Positions 1-6,457 of a DNA stretch of 9,283 bases are shown in pieces. Location of the stretch: positions 1 through 9,283 of the forward strand of contig CAAGGF010000071.1 of the NCBI GenBank assembly GCA_900769325.1. Reading direction: 5' to 3'. The position numbers were made by a program, and so were the translations under genes. Below the pieces are notes generated by a model. It had not been told where the DNA came from. It saw only the letters and a program-made list of their open reading frames with translations, and ran no database searches. Numbering within the stretch: position 1 is the first letter of the stretch; every line of letters begins with the position of its first letter. The DNA is from Spirochaetia bacterium. Its GTDB lineage: Bacteria > Spirochaetota > Spirochaetia > Treponematales > Treponemataceae.

Positions 1-496
1 AATTAGTAGATTTTACATAGAAAGAACTTACAGGGAAATCTGCTGAAGTATCATAAGTTATATCTGTTACTTCCTTTTTTTCTCCACTTGAATTACAAAC
101 AAAAAGGTCAAATTCAGGTAGTACAGCAGGATTAATAGTAACACGAACTTCATTTGACGTTACAGATTTTTTATCATCTTGTGCATTTGAAACTACAACA
201 TAATACAAACCACCTTCAGATGGTGTATATTCGTTACTAGTAGCACCGTCAATTTTGTTTCCGTCTTTATACCACTGATAAATTAAACCATCATCATTAG
301 AAATGTCTGCTACAACAAATAATTTTTTCGCAGTCTCTCCTTTTGTCCAGCTTACATCTTCAGGCTGAGTTTTAATTACTGGCACTGGATGATCTGGTGC
401 ACTTCCTCCCCCTGACTCAGCATCAGCCGAACAAGAAGTTATTAAGACTCCTAGCAATGTAAACAGGCTTAAAGCCACACTAAAGACTTTTTTCAT
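1..496 (-). CDS. Ig-like domain lipoprotein, 3' part outside window
   Basis: The reading frame starts at ATG 496 and stays open to the left edge, giving 165 codons; the C-terminus is not in the window. The N-terminus is a lipoprotein signal: MKK, a hydrophobic stretch (residues 4-20), then a lipobox L-I-T-S-C with Cys22 as the predicted lipidated residue. A low-complexity linker (ADAESGGGSAPDHP) follows. Residues of about 40-115 resemble an immunoglobulin-like repeat, with the pattern YQWYKDG, DGATSNEY and GLYYVVVSN (the W and the late YYVV strand are typical). It is probably an exported, envelope-anchored protein of unknown role; such domains usually mediate binding or act as spacers. A strong Shine-Dalgarno (GGAGGA, complement of 501-506) supports the start. 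The lipoprotein call is firm, the Ig-like call good, and no specific function can be given. Confidence 0.8.
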   Translation of the reverse strand, partial: MKKVFSVALSLFTLLGVLITSCSADAESGGGSAPDHPVPVIKTQPEDVSWTKGETAKKLFVVADISNDDGLIYQWYKDGNKIDGATSNEYTPSEGGLYYVVVSNAQDDKKSVTSNEVRVTINPAVLPEFDLFVCNSSGEKKEVTDITYDTSADFPVSSFYVKSTN

Positions 497-500
497 TTTA

Positions 501-506
501 TCCTCC
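501..506 (-). promoter_or_regulatory. Shine-Dalgarno of the lipoprotein gene
   Basis: The minus strand reads GGAGGA, followed by four bases (TAAA) and the ATG at 496. It is the clearest canonical ribosome-binding site in the window and fixes this start. Confidence 0.8.
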
Positions 507-549
507 AAAATTAATTTTTGTTTTTTTTGTTTTTTCTTTAGTTACAACA

Positions 550-578
550 ATTATCATCGTCAATTAATTTTCCGTCAA
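550..578 (-). promoter_or_regulatory. Promoter of the lipoprotein gene
   Basis: On the minus strand TTGACG (578-573) is followed by a 17-bp spacer and GATAAT (555-550), each 5/6 to the sigma-70 consensus. The predicted start lies near 543, giving a leader of about 45 nt that contains the Shine-Dalgarno. This is sequence pattern only. Confidence 0.6.
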
Positions 579-648
579 TTTTTTTCATTTTTTTTTAAAC
601 TTTTTACTTTTTTCAGAAAATTTCCTTTATTTTATATTTTTATGTAAA

Positions 649-676
649 TGGGATTCCAAAACAAGTTCGGAATGAC
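649..676 (-). repeat. Dispersed palindromic repeat, copy upstream of metF
   Basis: This 28-bp stretch matches the reverse complement of 9109-9136 at 26 of 28 positions. The core is ATTCC..A...TTCGGAAT, a palindrome that is perfect in the 9109 copy and slightly decayed here. Such repeats are scattered between genes in many bacterial genomes. A second and third GAATGACAG continue to the right of it. Confidence 0.7.
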
Positions 677-734
677 AAGTTTCCATCAGAATGACAGGTA
701 TTCATTCGGAATGACAGTAAAAAAAATCATGACA
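670..734 (+). repeat. Four ATGACA words at 18-20 bp intervals before metF
   Basis: GAATGACA occurs at 670-677, 689-696 and 709-716, and TCATGACA at 727-734. The spacings are 19, 20 and 18 bp. The last copy supplies the proposed -35 hexamer of metF. It may be decayed repeat sequence of the kind seen at the right end of the window (ATGACAC at 9246 and 9267), or a row of sites on one face of the helix. Confidence 0.45.
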
Positions 735-757
735 CAAAACTTTAAATTCGATAGAAT
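729..757 (+). promoter_or_regulatory. Promoter of metF, probably leaderless
   Basis: ATGACA (729-734), a 17-bp spacer and TAGAAT (752-757) each match the sigma-70 consensus at 5/6. Only six bases separate the -10 box from the ATG at 764, so transcription should start at or within a base or two of the start codon. No Shine-Dalgarno is visible upstream of the ATG, which fits a leaderless message. Confidence 0.5.
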
Positions 758-763
758 AGAAAC

Positions 764-1654
764 ATGAACAAAACGATTTTTTCCTGCGAAGTCTTTCCAC
801 CAAAAAAGACAATGAACATAGAAACAGTCTACAAAACTTTAGACGAACTAAAAGACTTGAAACCAGATTTCATCAGCGTAACATACGGTGCCGGCGGAAG
901 CGAAAACTGCGACAACACTTTAAACATTGCAGAACGAATTAAAAATGTCTGCGGTGTAAAAAGTACCGTTCACATGCCGTGCAGAAACATGACAAAAGCC
1001 GATGCTGAATTCGTCCTCACCCAGTTTCAAAAAGCCGGAATCGAATCCATTCTTGCCCTTCGCGGAGACGGAAAAGAAGGCGTTGAACCGTGCACAGATT
1101 TTGAACACGCAAGCGACCTCATAAAATTCATCAAAGAATTCGATTCAAAAAGAACGGACGGCAAAAAGTTTAAAATTCTTGGAGCATGCTACCCGGAAAT
1201 GCATCCTCAGTCAGAAAGCGTTTTAAGCGACCTTCAAGGCCTTAAAGCAAAAGTCGATGCAGGAGCAGAACACCTTTTAAGTCAGCTTTTCTTTGACAAC
1301 GAACGATTTTACAGATTCCTTGAACGTGCCCAGCTTGCAGGAATAAATGTTCCAATCGAAGCCGGAATCATGCCTGCCACAAACAAAAAATCAATTGAAC
1401 GCATGGTTTCAATGACAAACGCACAACTTCCAAAAAAATTCATAAAAATGATGGAACGCTATCAGGATAGCCCGGAAGCCATTCGCGATGCAGGAATTGC
1501 CTACGCTGTAGACCAAATTGTAGATTTAGTAACAAACGGCGTCCACGGAATTCACCTTTACACAATGAACAATTCTTATGTTGCAAAAAAAATCAACGAT
1601 TCTGTCAGAAGCCTTTTTGCAGAACCGCCAATCGAATTTACAATAAAACCTTAA
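764..1654 (+). CDS. metF: 5,10-methylenetetrahydrofolate reductase (MetF family)
   Basis: This FAD enzyme reduces 5,10-methylene-THF to 5-methyl-THF, the methyl donor for methionine synthesis; it acts in the cytoplasm. The 296 aa span the whole single-domain MetF barrel, the usual bacterial length. Visible family motifs are the N-terminal CEVFPPK with Glu9 (the position of the catalytic Glu of E. coli MetF), VTYGAGGS (39-46), LALRGD (97-102, the flavin-contacting Asp102), CYPEMHP (142-148), GAEHLLSQLFFD (167-178) and AGIMP (200-204). The gene stands alone, with divergent repeat-rich sequence upstream and the end of the YdcF-like gene only 11 bp away in convergent orientation. No SAM riboswitch is recognisable upstream, so any methionine control is unseen. 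Family assignment is very secure. Confidence 0.96.
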   Translation: MNKTIFSCEVFPPKKTMNIETVYKTLDELKDLKPDFISVTYGAGGSENCDNTLNIAERIKNVCGVKSTVHMPCRNMTKADAEFVLTQFQKAGIESILALRGDGKEGVEPCTDFEHASDLIKFIKEFDSKRTDGKKFKILGACYPEMHPQSESVLSDLQGLKAKVDAGAEHLLSQLFFDNERFYRFLERAQLAGINVPIEAGIMPATNKKSIERMVSMTNAQLPKKFIKMMERYQDSPEAIRDAGIAYAVDQIVDLVTNGVHGIHLYTMNNSYVAKKINDSVRSLFAEPPIEFTIKP

Positions 1655-1665
1655 AAAAATTAAAA

Positions 1666-2481
1666 TCACAAAAGCGCTGACGGTTTTCCAGTAAAAAGAA
1701 TTCTTAAATTCAACTTGATGTAACTGCAAATTTCGCGGGCATAAACATTTAGAACGAATGGGAATGGAACTTTTGACGAAACACTGTGAATGTCTGAAAA
1801 TCCCATTCGTTCTGCAAGGCGTTCTGCGCGCGCAATGTGAAAATTACTTGTAACGATTGCAACAGAAGAATCTAACACAGACTGAACGGAAACATTTTCA
1901 GTTTCACAGATTAATTTCACGCTTTTTTGAAAATTTTCTATTGTATCAAGCGCTTCCTGTTCGCTTAAAATCCTTTCTCCGCTGATTCCGTATTCGCACA
2001 ATGCAGGTTTTAAAATTTCTCCTTCTGAACAAGGCATAAAAGCAAGTTTTCCGCCTGAAACAACGCAAACAGCATCGGGATTTTTCTTTAAAAATTCTGC
2101 ACACTTTTCAACTCTTTTCTGAACCATTTTAGAAATTTTGCAGTCTTTTGTAATTCCGCCGCCTAAAAGAATCACATATTTTACCTGTGAATTTTCATCT
2201 AAGTGCTTCGGCGTTAAAATCTGAACTAAATGCACTGAGCAGATTACAAGACAAAGCGCACAAAAAGAAAGAAAACCGATTTTTAATTTTTGTGAAAACT
2301 TTTTGAAGAAATTCTTTTTTCTAAAAAACGGAATCAAAGCAAAAACAACCGAAAGCAAAAGCCACACGGTCGAAAAACTCACGAAAAACCTGAAAAACGG
2401 CTCCGGCGAAAGAACCTGCATTAAAACAAAATAAAAAAGAAAAAAAATCGACAGTGCAAAACAAACAAAATTAAAAATCAT
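1666..2481 (-). CDS. YdcF-family (DUF218) membrane protein
   Basis: With the ATG at 2481 the protein has 271 aa. A TTG 12 bases upstream (2493) is possible, but GGGGG at 2487-2491, five bases before the ATG, favours the ATG. The first 90 residues hold three hydrophobic segments (about 5-27, 41-57, 73-92 on the longer form), separated by a basic stretch RKKNFFKKFSQKLK. The soluble domain follows, with DUF218 hallmarks: VKYVILLGGG, CVVSGGK, LSEQEALDTIENF, AIVTSNFHIARAERLAERMGF split over its core, and a C-terminal YAREICSYIK. Relatives include E. coli YdcF and the envelope factor SanA/ElyC group, linked to cell-wall or envelope metabolism; no reaction is proven for this branch. It is the last gene of the leftward operon, immediately after the radical SAM gene. 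Confidence 0.88.
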   Translation of the reverse strand: MIFNFVCFALSIFFLFYFVLMQVLSPEPFFRFFVSFSTVWLLLSVVFALIPFFRKKNFFKKFSQKLKIGFLSFCALCLVICSVHLVQILTPKHLDENSQVKYVILLGGGITKDCKISKMVQKRVEKCAEFLKKNPDAVCVVSGGKLAFMPCSEGEILKPALCEYGISGERILSEQEALDTIENFQKSVKLICETENVSVQSVLDSSVAIVTSNFHIARAERLAERMGFSDIHSVSSKVPFPFVLNVYAREICSYIKLNLRILFTGKPSALL

Positions 2482-2494
2482 AACAACCCCCAAA

Positions 2495-4198
2495 TTACAA
2501 CAGAATCTGCCTTTCTTCCGAAAAATCTGACTTGTTTTTGTAGTTTTTATAATAGAAAAGAATCCGGCTTTTTCCTGTGTTTTCCGGGAAAGAATCGAGC
2601 GGATTTACAGAAAATTCTTCGTATTCAGAATATGCAAAATTGATGCGCGAATTTGTAATTCCGTCGTGTTCATCGAGAGCCTTTTTGTGAAGGTCTTTGT
2701 CGTAATGATGAACATACCAGGAAGGAAACGAGCCTTTTTTCCCGGATTTTACAAAATCAAAACGGAGAAGTTCAAGCAAAACAGAATCTTTTTTAAATTC
2801 TGCAAAGCCTGCAAAAAATTCAAACCAGAACGAAAGATTTCTCTGTGCTTCAAAAACATTCTCAAGCCTTGCCATCTTAAGTGCTTCACAGAAAAATTTC
2901 CAAAAACCGTAAACTCGTCCGGCATAAATAGAAGATTTTTTGAAATTTCCGCTGTTGTAAAAAACTGAAAGCAAAACTTCCAAATCCTTCAAAAAACAGA
3001 TTTCTTCAAAACTCAAAAAAGGCGTGCTCAAAACTTCATACGGAGCAGTCTTTGAATAACGGAAACCATTTTCATCTGCATATTTTTTCATCTGAGTTCC
3101 GAACAAAACCTTCAAAAATCCAAGCTGAAGTTCATCGGGTGCCAAACTCATTACAGAATCAAAAGATTTTCCGAAACTTTCAAGATTTTCAAACGGAAGA
3201 CCTGCAATCAAATCAAGATGACACGGAATCGTCTTTGGAAGGCGTTTTACATTGTGAAAAAGTTTTTCAGTTTCAGGCGAACGAGAGACAGAATTCAGAG
3301 TTTTTGGATTTACAGACTGAACGCCGATTTCAAACTGAAAGACATTTTCCGGCACATTCTGAAGAAAATCTATTGCATTTTCACTTAAAAATTCCGCCTC
3401 AATTTCAAAATGGAACTTCGTGCATCCATTGTGATTGTCAAGAATGTATTTCCAGATTTCAAGATAGCGTTTTTCATCAAGGTTGTAAGTTCTGTCTACA
3501 AATTTTACAAGTTTTACTTTTGAATCAAGAAAAAACTGCAAATCTTTTTTAACCCGCTCTAAAGGCATAAAGCGAACTCTTTTATCAAGCGACGACATAC
3601 AATACGCACACGAAAAAGGACAGCCGCGGCTAGATTCGTAATAAAAAATCTTGTGGTCGCCTTCCGTAATTTCAGAATAAGGAAATTTTAAAAGCGACAA
3701 ATCCGAAATCAGAGGACGACTTTTCGTAAAAAGAATTTTATTCTCACAAGAACGGAAAAAAACGCCTTTTACATCTTTTAACGATTCAAAAAATTCAGTT
3801 TTAGTCTTATTTTCAAAGAATTTTTGAGAAATCTCTTTTACAGTTTCCTCGCCTTCTCCCTGAATGACAAAATCAAGTTCAGGAAGATTTTCAAGGACTT
3901 TTTCCGCACAAAAACTGACTTCAGGACCGCCTGCACCTATTATAATAGAAGAATCCAGTGCTTTTAAATTTCTTACAATTTTTTCTATAAAATCGACATT
4001 CCATATATAAACCGAAAAAAGAACCATCTGCGGATTTTTTTCACGGATTTCACGGAGAACTTCAAACGGCATCTGGTTTATCGTCCATTCACCAAACGAA
4101 ACTTCAGGATTTTCACAATAAAGCGAAAGTGAACGGACAGCGATATTCGTGTGGCTGAAAGAAGCATTCACGGCGGCAAGAAGAATTTTTGACATCAT
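2495..4198 (-). CDS. Radical SAM protein with B12-binding-like domain (DUF4080 type)
   Basis: The 567-aa protein begins with a Rossmann-like B12-binding domain (residues about 3-130: KILLAAVNASFSHTN, IIIGAGGPEVSF, FVIQGEGEETV). The radical SAM barrel comes next, with the cluster motif CPFSCAYC (Cys193, Cys197, Cys200) in SSRGCPFSCAYC, then VKFVDRTYN and FEIGVQSVNPKTL. The rest matches the DUF4080-type C-terminal part in overall look. The DxHxxG cobalt-ligand motif of true base-off B12 enzymes is not visible; the region reads ASFSHTN. Cobalamin binding is therefore uncertain. The family is assigned to tRNA/metabolite-modifying radical SAM enzymes only in general terms, and the substrate is unknown. 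Its start codon overlaps the stop of the TIGR02757 gene (ATGA), with GGAG seven bases upstream on the minus strand, so the two are translationally coupled. Confidence 0.88.
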   Translation of the reverse strand: MMSKILLAAVNASFSHTNIAVRSLSLYCENPEVSFGEWTINQMPFEVLREIREKNPQMVLFSVYIWNVDFIEKIVRNLKALDSSIIIGAGGPEVSFCAEKVLENLPELDFVIQGEGEETVKEISQKFFENKTKTEFFESLKDVKGVFFRSCENKILFTKSRPLISDLSLLKFPYSEITEGDHKIFYYESSRGCPFSCAYCMSSLDKRVRFMPLERVKKDLQFFLDSKVKLVKFVDRTYNLDEKRYLEIWKYILDNHNGCTKFHFEIEAEFLSENAIDFLQNVPENVFQFEIGVQSVNPKTLNSVSRSPETEKLFHNVKRLPKTIPCHLDLIAGLPFENLESFGKSFDSVMSLAPDELQLGFLKVLFGTQMKKYADENGFRYSKTAPYEVLSTPFLSFEEICFLKDLEVLLSVFYNSGNFKKSSIYAGRVYGFWKFFCEALKMARLENVFEAQRNLSFWFEFFAGFAEFKKDSVLLELLRFDFVKSGKKGSFPSWYVHHYDKDLHKKALDEHDGITNSRINFAYSEYEEFSVNPLDSFPENTGKSRILFYYKNYKNKSDFSEERQILL

Positions 4199-5013
4199 TC
4201 GACTCCAAGCCCGAAAAGCGCAAAATCACCTTTACACGGGTCGTCTTTCCAGATAGTTTTTAATTTTTCAGTTAAAAGAAGCGCAGTTTTAAGCGAAGGC
4301 TTTGCATTTTCAGGAATAAGGGAAAGTTTTTTTGCCTCCGAAAGAACATGAACATCGAGCGGAATGATTAAATCTTCACTTTTCCACCACGACCAAAGCC
4401 CCAAATCAACGGGAGAGGATTTTCGAGTCATCCAGCGAAGGTACATATTCACACGCTTATTAGAAGAATTTTTACCTTTTGGAACGATTTTTGACTTTAC
4501 AAAATAATTTGAAATTTCAGAAGAAAGAACAAGTCTCTTTTTTTCAAGGAAGTCTTCGCCGAATTCTTCGCCTGAACACGATTTTTTTAATTCAGAAAGC
4601 GTTTTTTCAGTTTTTGCCCTAAAAAATTCCCCGAAAGAAGCGGTTTTTAGAATTGAAGCGATTTCATCAAAAAAAACAATCATATCAGAATAAGAATAGA
4701 ATCTGTAGAATTTTTTTTCCAAATCAGGACTCATTCGTTTAAAATCAACAGAATATTGACCGCTTTTAAGCCATGAAACAACAGACGGAAAAGCAAGCGA
4801 ATAAATTTCTTTTATTTTAGGAATGAACTGCTTTCTGCTCCCAAACGAAAGCATCGCCGCGATAAACGAAAAAACTTCTGCTTCAGTTTCCGAAGAAAAT
4901 GAACGCAAAAACTGACTTGGATCCTCATTTAAAAACTCAGGTTTTTCGTATTTATCCGAAAGCGCAATCAAAAACTTCCGCGTTTCAAAAGAAACCTCAC
5001 CACAAAAACTCAT
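4195..5013 (-). CDS. TIGR02757 (DUF2400) family protein
   Basis: A 272-aa soluble protein with no signal or membrane segment. The C-terminal half carries the family's typical pieces: SNKRVNMYLRWMTRK followed by VDLGLW, then IPLDVHVLSEAKKLSL, and at the very end DP-CKGDFALFGLG. The N-terminal half (FSFIAAMLSFGSRKQFIPKI) is helical. The family is found in spirochaetes, Bacteroidota and others and has no proven function; the helical layout with the conserved DVHV and DP..DFALF segments is reminiscent of helix-hairpin-helix DNA glycosylase folds, which is only a suggestion. It is the first gene of the leftward operon, and its stop overlaps the radical SAM start, so the pair may act together. No Shine-Dalgarno is seen before ATG 5013, while a promoter lies right at it. 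Confidence 0.88.
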   Translation of the reverse strand: MSFCGEVSFETRKFLIALSDKYEKPEFLNEDPSQFLRSFSSETEAEVFSFIAAMLSFGSRKQFIPKIKEIYSLAFPSVVSWLKSGQYSVDFKRMSPDLEKKFYRFYSYSDMIVFFDEIASILKTASFGEFFRAKTEKTLSELKKSCSGEEFGEDFLEKKRLVLSSEISNYFVKSKIVPKGKNSSNKRVNMYLRWMTRKSSPVDLGLWSWWKSEDLIIPLDVHVLSEAKKLSLIPENAKPSLKTALLLTEKLKTIWKDDPCKGDFALFGLGVE

Positions 5014-5020
5014 AATTTGA

Positions 5021-5049
5021 AGTATACAGAAAAAAGAGCGAGATGTCTA
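5021..5049 (-). promoter_or_regulatory. Promoter of the TIGR02757/radical SAM/YdcF operon, leaderless
   Basis: On the minus strand TAGACA (5049-5044), a 17-bp spacer and TATACT (5026-5021) match sigma-70 consensus at 5/6 each. Seven bases (TCAAATT) separate the -10 box from the ATG at 5013, so the start site should coincide with or directly precede the start codon. The -35 box marks the probable limit of native sequence on this side of the restriction-modification island. Confidence 0.6.
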
Positions 5050-5078
5050 ATTCATGGAAAAATGATGGCGAGGAAATT

Positions 5079-5141
5079 TTAAGATTCAGATTTTCAATCT
5101 GTAGACGATAGTCCGTTGTTTTATAGCCTACAGAATCTTAA
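5079..5141. repeat. Nested inverted repeats around the C operator
   Basis: TTAAGATTCAG (5079-5089) and CAGAATCTTAA (5131-5141) are inverted at 10 of 11 positions and enclose the operator. A perfect short hairpin, CAGATT-TTC-AATCTG, lies at 5087-5101 and shares bases with the left operator half. The outer dyad may be fortuitous in such AT-rich DNA, or may add a layer of control. Confidence 0.4.
5099..5133. promoter_or_regulatory. C-protein operator (two C-boxes)
   Basis: Two 13-bp half-sites, CTGTAGACGATAG (5099-5111) and the inverted TTATAGCCTACAG (5121-5133), match at 10 of 13 positions with a 9-bp centre holding TCCGTTGTT. The GAC-ATAGTCCGT core followed by an inverted TATAG..TAC half looks like the two-box operators of the AhdI/Esp1396I controller class as I remember them. 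It ends 17 bp before the C gene. The proposed -35 box of the C promoter lies between the two half-sites. That is the known layout in which binding to the left box activates and filling the right box represses. Confidence 0.75.
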
Positions 5142-5144
5142 ACT
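5116..5144 (+). promoter_or_regulatory. Promoter of the C-R operon (weak, C-activated)
   Basis: TTGTTT (5116-5121), a 17-bp spacer and TAAACT (5139-5144) form a poor sigma-70 match, as expected for a promoter that needs an activator. Six bases separate the -10 box from ATG 5151 and no Shine-Dalgarno is present. The message is probably leaderless, as reported for several C genes. Confidence 0.45.
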
Positions 5145-5150
5145 TAAAAC

Positions 5151-5375
5151 ATGACAGAAACAAAAGAACTGGAATTAAAAAATTTAGGAAACAGGCTAAG
5201 AAAATACAGGCTGAGTAAGAATTTTTCTCAAGAAACACTGGCAGAAGTTTCAAATCTGGATAGAACATATATTTCAGGATTAGAAAGAGGAAAAAGAAAT
5301 CCATCATTTCTCATTTTAAAAAAATTATCTCAAATTTTAAACATAAATCCAAATCAATTATTCGAGGATGAGTAA
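5151..5375 (+). CDS. Restriction-modification controller (C) protein, XRE-type HTH
   Basis: The 74-aa protein is almost entirely one helix-turn-helix domain (about residues 11-66), the usual size of C proteins. Helix 2 is SQETLAEVS (26-34) and the recognition helix lies in NLDRTYISGLERGKRNPS (35-52). DRTYISGLER is the wording typical of C proteins of the AhdI, Esp1396I and PvuII group. As a dimer it should bind the two-box operator just upstream, first boosting and then limiting its own transcription together with the downstream endonuclease. The stop overlaps the upstream candidate start of the endonuclease gene, so the two are coupled. Function from family and context is strong; the exact DNA target is inferred. 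Confidence 0.9.
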   Translation: MTETKELELKNLGNRLRKYRLSKNFSQETLAEVSNLDRTYISGLERGKRNPSFLILKKLSQILNINPNQLFEDE

Positions 5376-5376
5376 A

Positions 5377-6225
5377 ATGACAGAGTACAGAAGGAATAGG
5401 GCTGAAGGTTGGCAGCATGCAAAATTAACAGGTCATGAAAATGAAGAAAAACTAGCTGAATTAACAAGGACAGATTTTAAAATACAGGAAAGGCTTTTAA
5501 AATGTGCTCATTATGATCCTTCAAAAGTTTCTATTCTTAAAATAGAATATGGCGGTCTTTGTGAATCAGATGTTGCAAGTGTATTTGATGATAAAACAAA
5601 ATCAAAAACTGATATGTGGTTAAAGCTTTCAAACGGAAAACAATTAAATATTTCAATAAAAAAAGATGATGGTGGACAAGTTTTTTTGATTGGTATTGAA
5701 AGATTTATTAAAGGTTTTGAAATTCAATATAAGAGAAATATCCCAGAAAATGTAAAAAGAGCTATTTCCCTATATTTTGGTTCTGCAACAGATACAATTG
5801 ATATTATCAATAAATTTGGCACGGAAAAGGCATTAGAAACAAGAAAACATAGATTAGTTGCAGATACATTGAAATCTTATAATAAATCTTTAGCAATAGA
5901 AATGCTAAATTGGTTCAACGATAATATTTATGAACTTTTTGATTTTTGTTTTGCTAGAGGACTTGCAAAAAAACAAGAAGATTGGGCTCAAATAGTTTGG
6001 TATAAAAATCTAGTAGACGAAAATTCTTTTGATACTTTATTTTATCTACCGGATATGACTAATATACCGAAAAATGCTGAATATGGAACAAAAAATGGAG
6101 GAAGTACAATTCAATTGCCTTTTGGATTTGTACAGTGGCATAGTCCAAGAAAAGTTATTCCTGGAAATCTTCAGTTTCATCATTCATACGATAAAATGAT
6201 GGATTTATCTAAGTTGCGTAAGTGA
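5377..6225 (+). CDS. Putative type II restriction endonuclease
   Basis: I do not recognise a named family. I chose ATG 5377 because GAGG at 5364-5367 lies nine bases before it; an ATG at 5368 directly abuts that site and overlaps the C gene. The 282-aa protein has no signal or membrane segment. Residues 74-102 contain KTKSKTD, a short beta-hairpin, then NISIKK and a following Gln101. Asp79 with Ser93-x-Lys95 fits a variant PD-(D/E)xK nuclease core in which Ser replaces the acidic residue; Glu22-24 in the N-terminal helix could be the further acidic residue. The C-terminal half (residues 140-282; NWFNDNIYELFDFCFARG, WYKNL, LPFGFVQWHSPRK, QFHHSYDKM) may carry DNA recognition. Its place behind a C gene and opposite two methyltransferases is the main argument. 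Confidence 0.75.
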   Translation: MTEYRRNRAEGWQHAKLTGHENEEKLAELTRTDFKIQERLLKCAHYDPSKVSILKIEYGGLCESDVASVFDDKTKSKTDMWLKLSNGKQLNISIKKDDGGQVFLIGIERFIKGFEIQYKRNIPENVKRAISLYFGSATDTIDIINKFGTEKALETRKHRLVADTLKSYNKSLAIEMLNWFNDNIYELFDFCFARGLAKKQEDWAQIVWYKNLVDENSFDTLFYLPDMTNIPKNAEYGTKNGGSTIQLPFGFVQWHSPRKVIPGNLQFHHSYDKMMDLSKLRK

Positions 6226-6305
6226 AAATAAATAGCTTAAAAATAGCAAAAGATTCATAGAAAAGAATTAAGATTTAACTATAAAACCTAAATTAAAAAT
6301 TTTAA

Positions 6306-6361
6306 AGCCAAGGAAACATTGAATAAATCCTATTGAGATTTTTTCAGTGTTAACCTTGGCT
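6306..6361 (-). terminator. Long imperfect hairpin between convergent R and M operons
   Basis: AGCCAAGG (6306-6313) pairs with CCTTGGCT (6354-6361). After a small internal loop, 6315-6323 pairs with 6343-6351 (one G-U). After a T-T mismatch, 6325-6329 pairs with 6337-6341 around a 7-nt loop. This gives about 22 pairs in 56 nt. In the leftward direction the stem is followed by TTTAAAATTTTTAATTT, so it can act as an intrinsic terminator for the methyltransferase operon, about 100 bp after its stop. In the rightward direction no T-run follows. Confidence 0.6.
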
Positions 6362-6457
6362 GTAGCTAATTATCCATAAGTCAATAAATTACGGCAATTT
6401 GACAGGAAGTAATAAGTAATCGCGTCAAAGTGATAATCAATACTTTTCTAATTAAAA

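Noticed and set aside
497..763. SAM or other riboswitch before metF
   Set aside because: The promoter lies at the start codon, leaving no leader, and no riboswitch-like pairing was found.
1655..1665. Shared terminator between metF and the YdcF-like gene
   Set aside because: The 11-bp gap and nearby T/A runs lack a GC-rich stem; only AGCGCT is present.
2666..2968. Rightward reading frame of 100 codons
   Set aside because: Antisense to the C-terminal part of the radical SAM gene, with lysine/phenylalanine bias expected from the opposite strand.
3052..3552. Rightward reading frame of 166 codons
   Set aside because: It lies wholly inside the radical SAM gene on the other strand; its composition is a mirror of that gene and no binding site or known motif is present.
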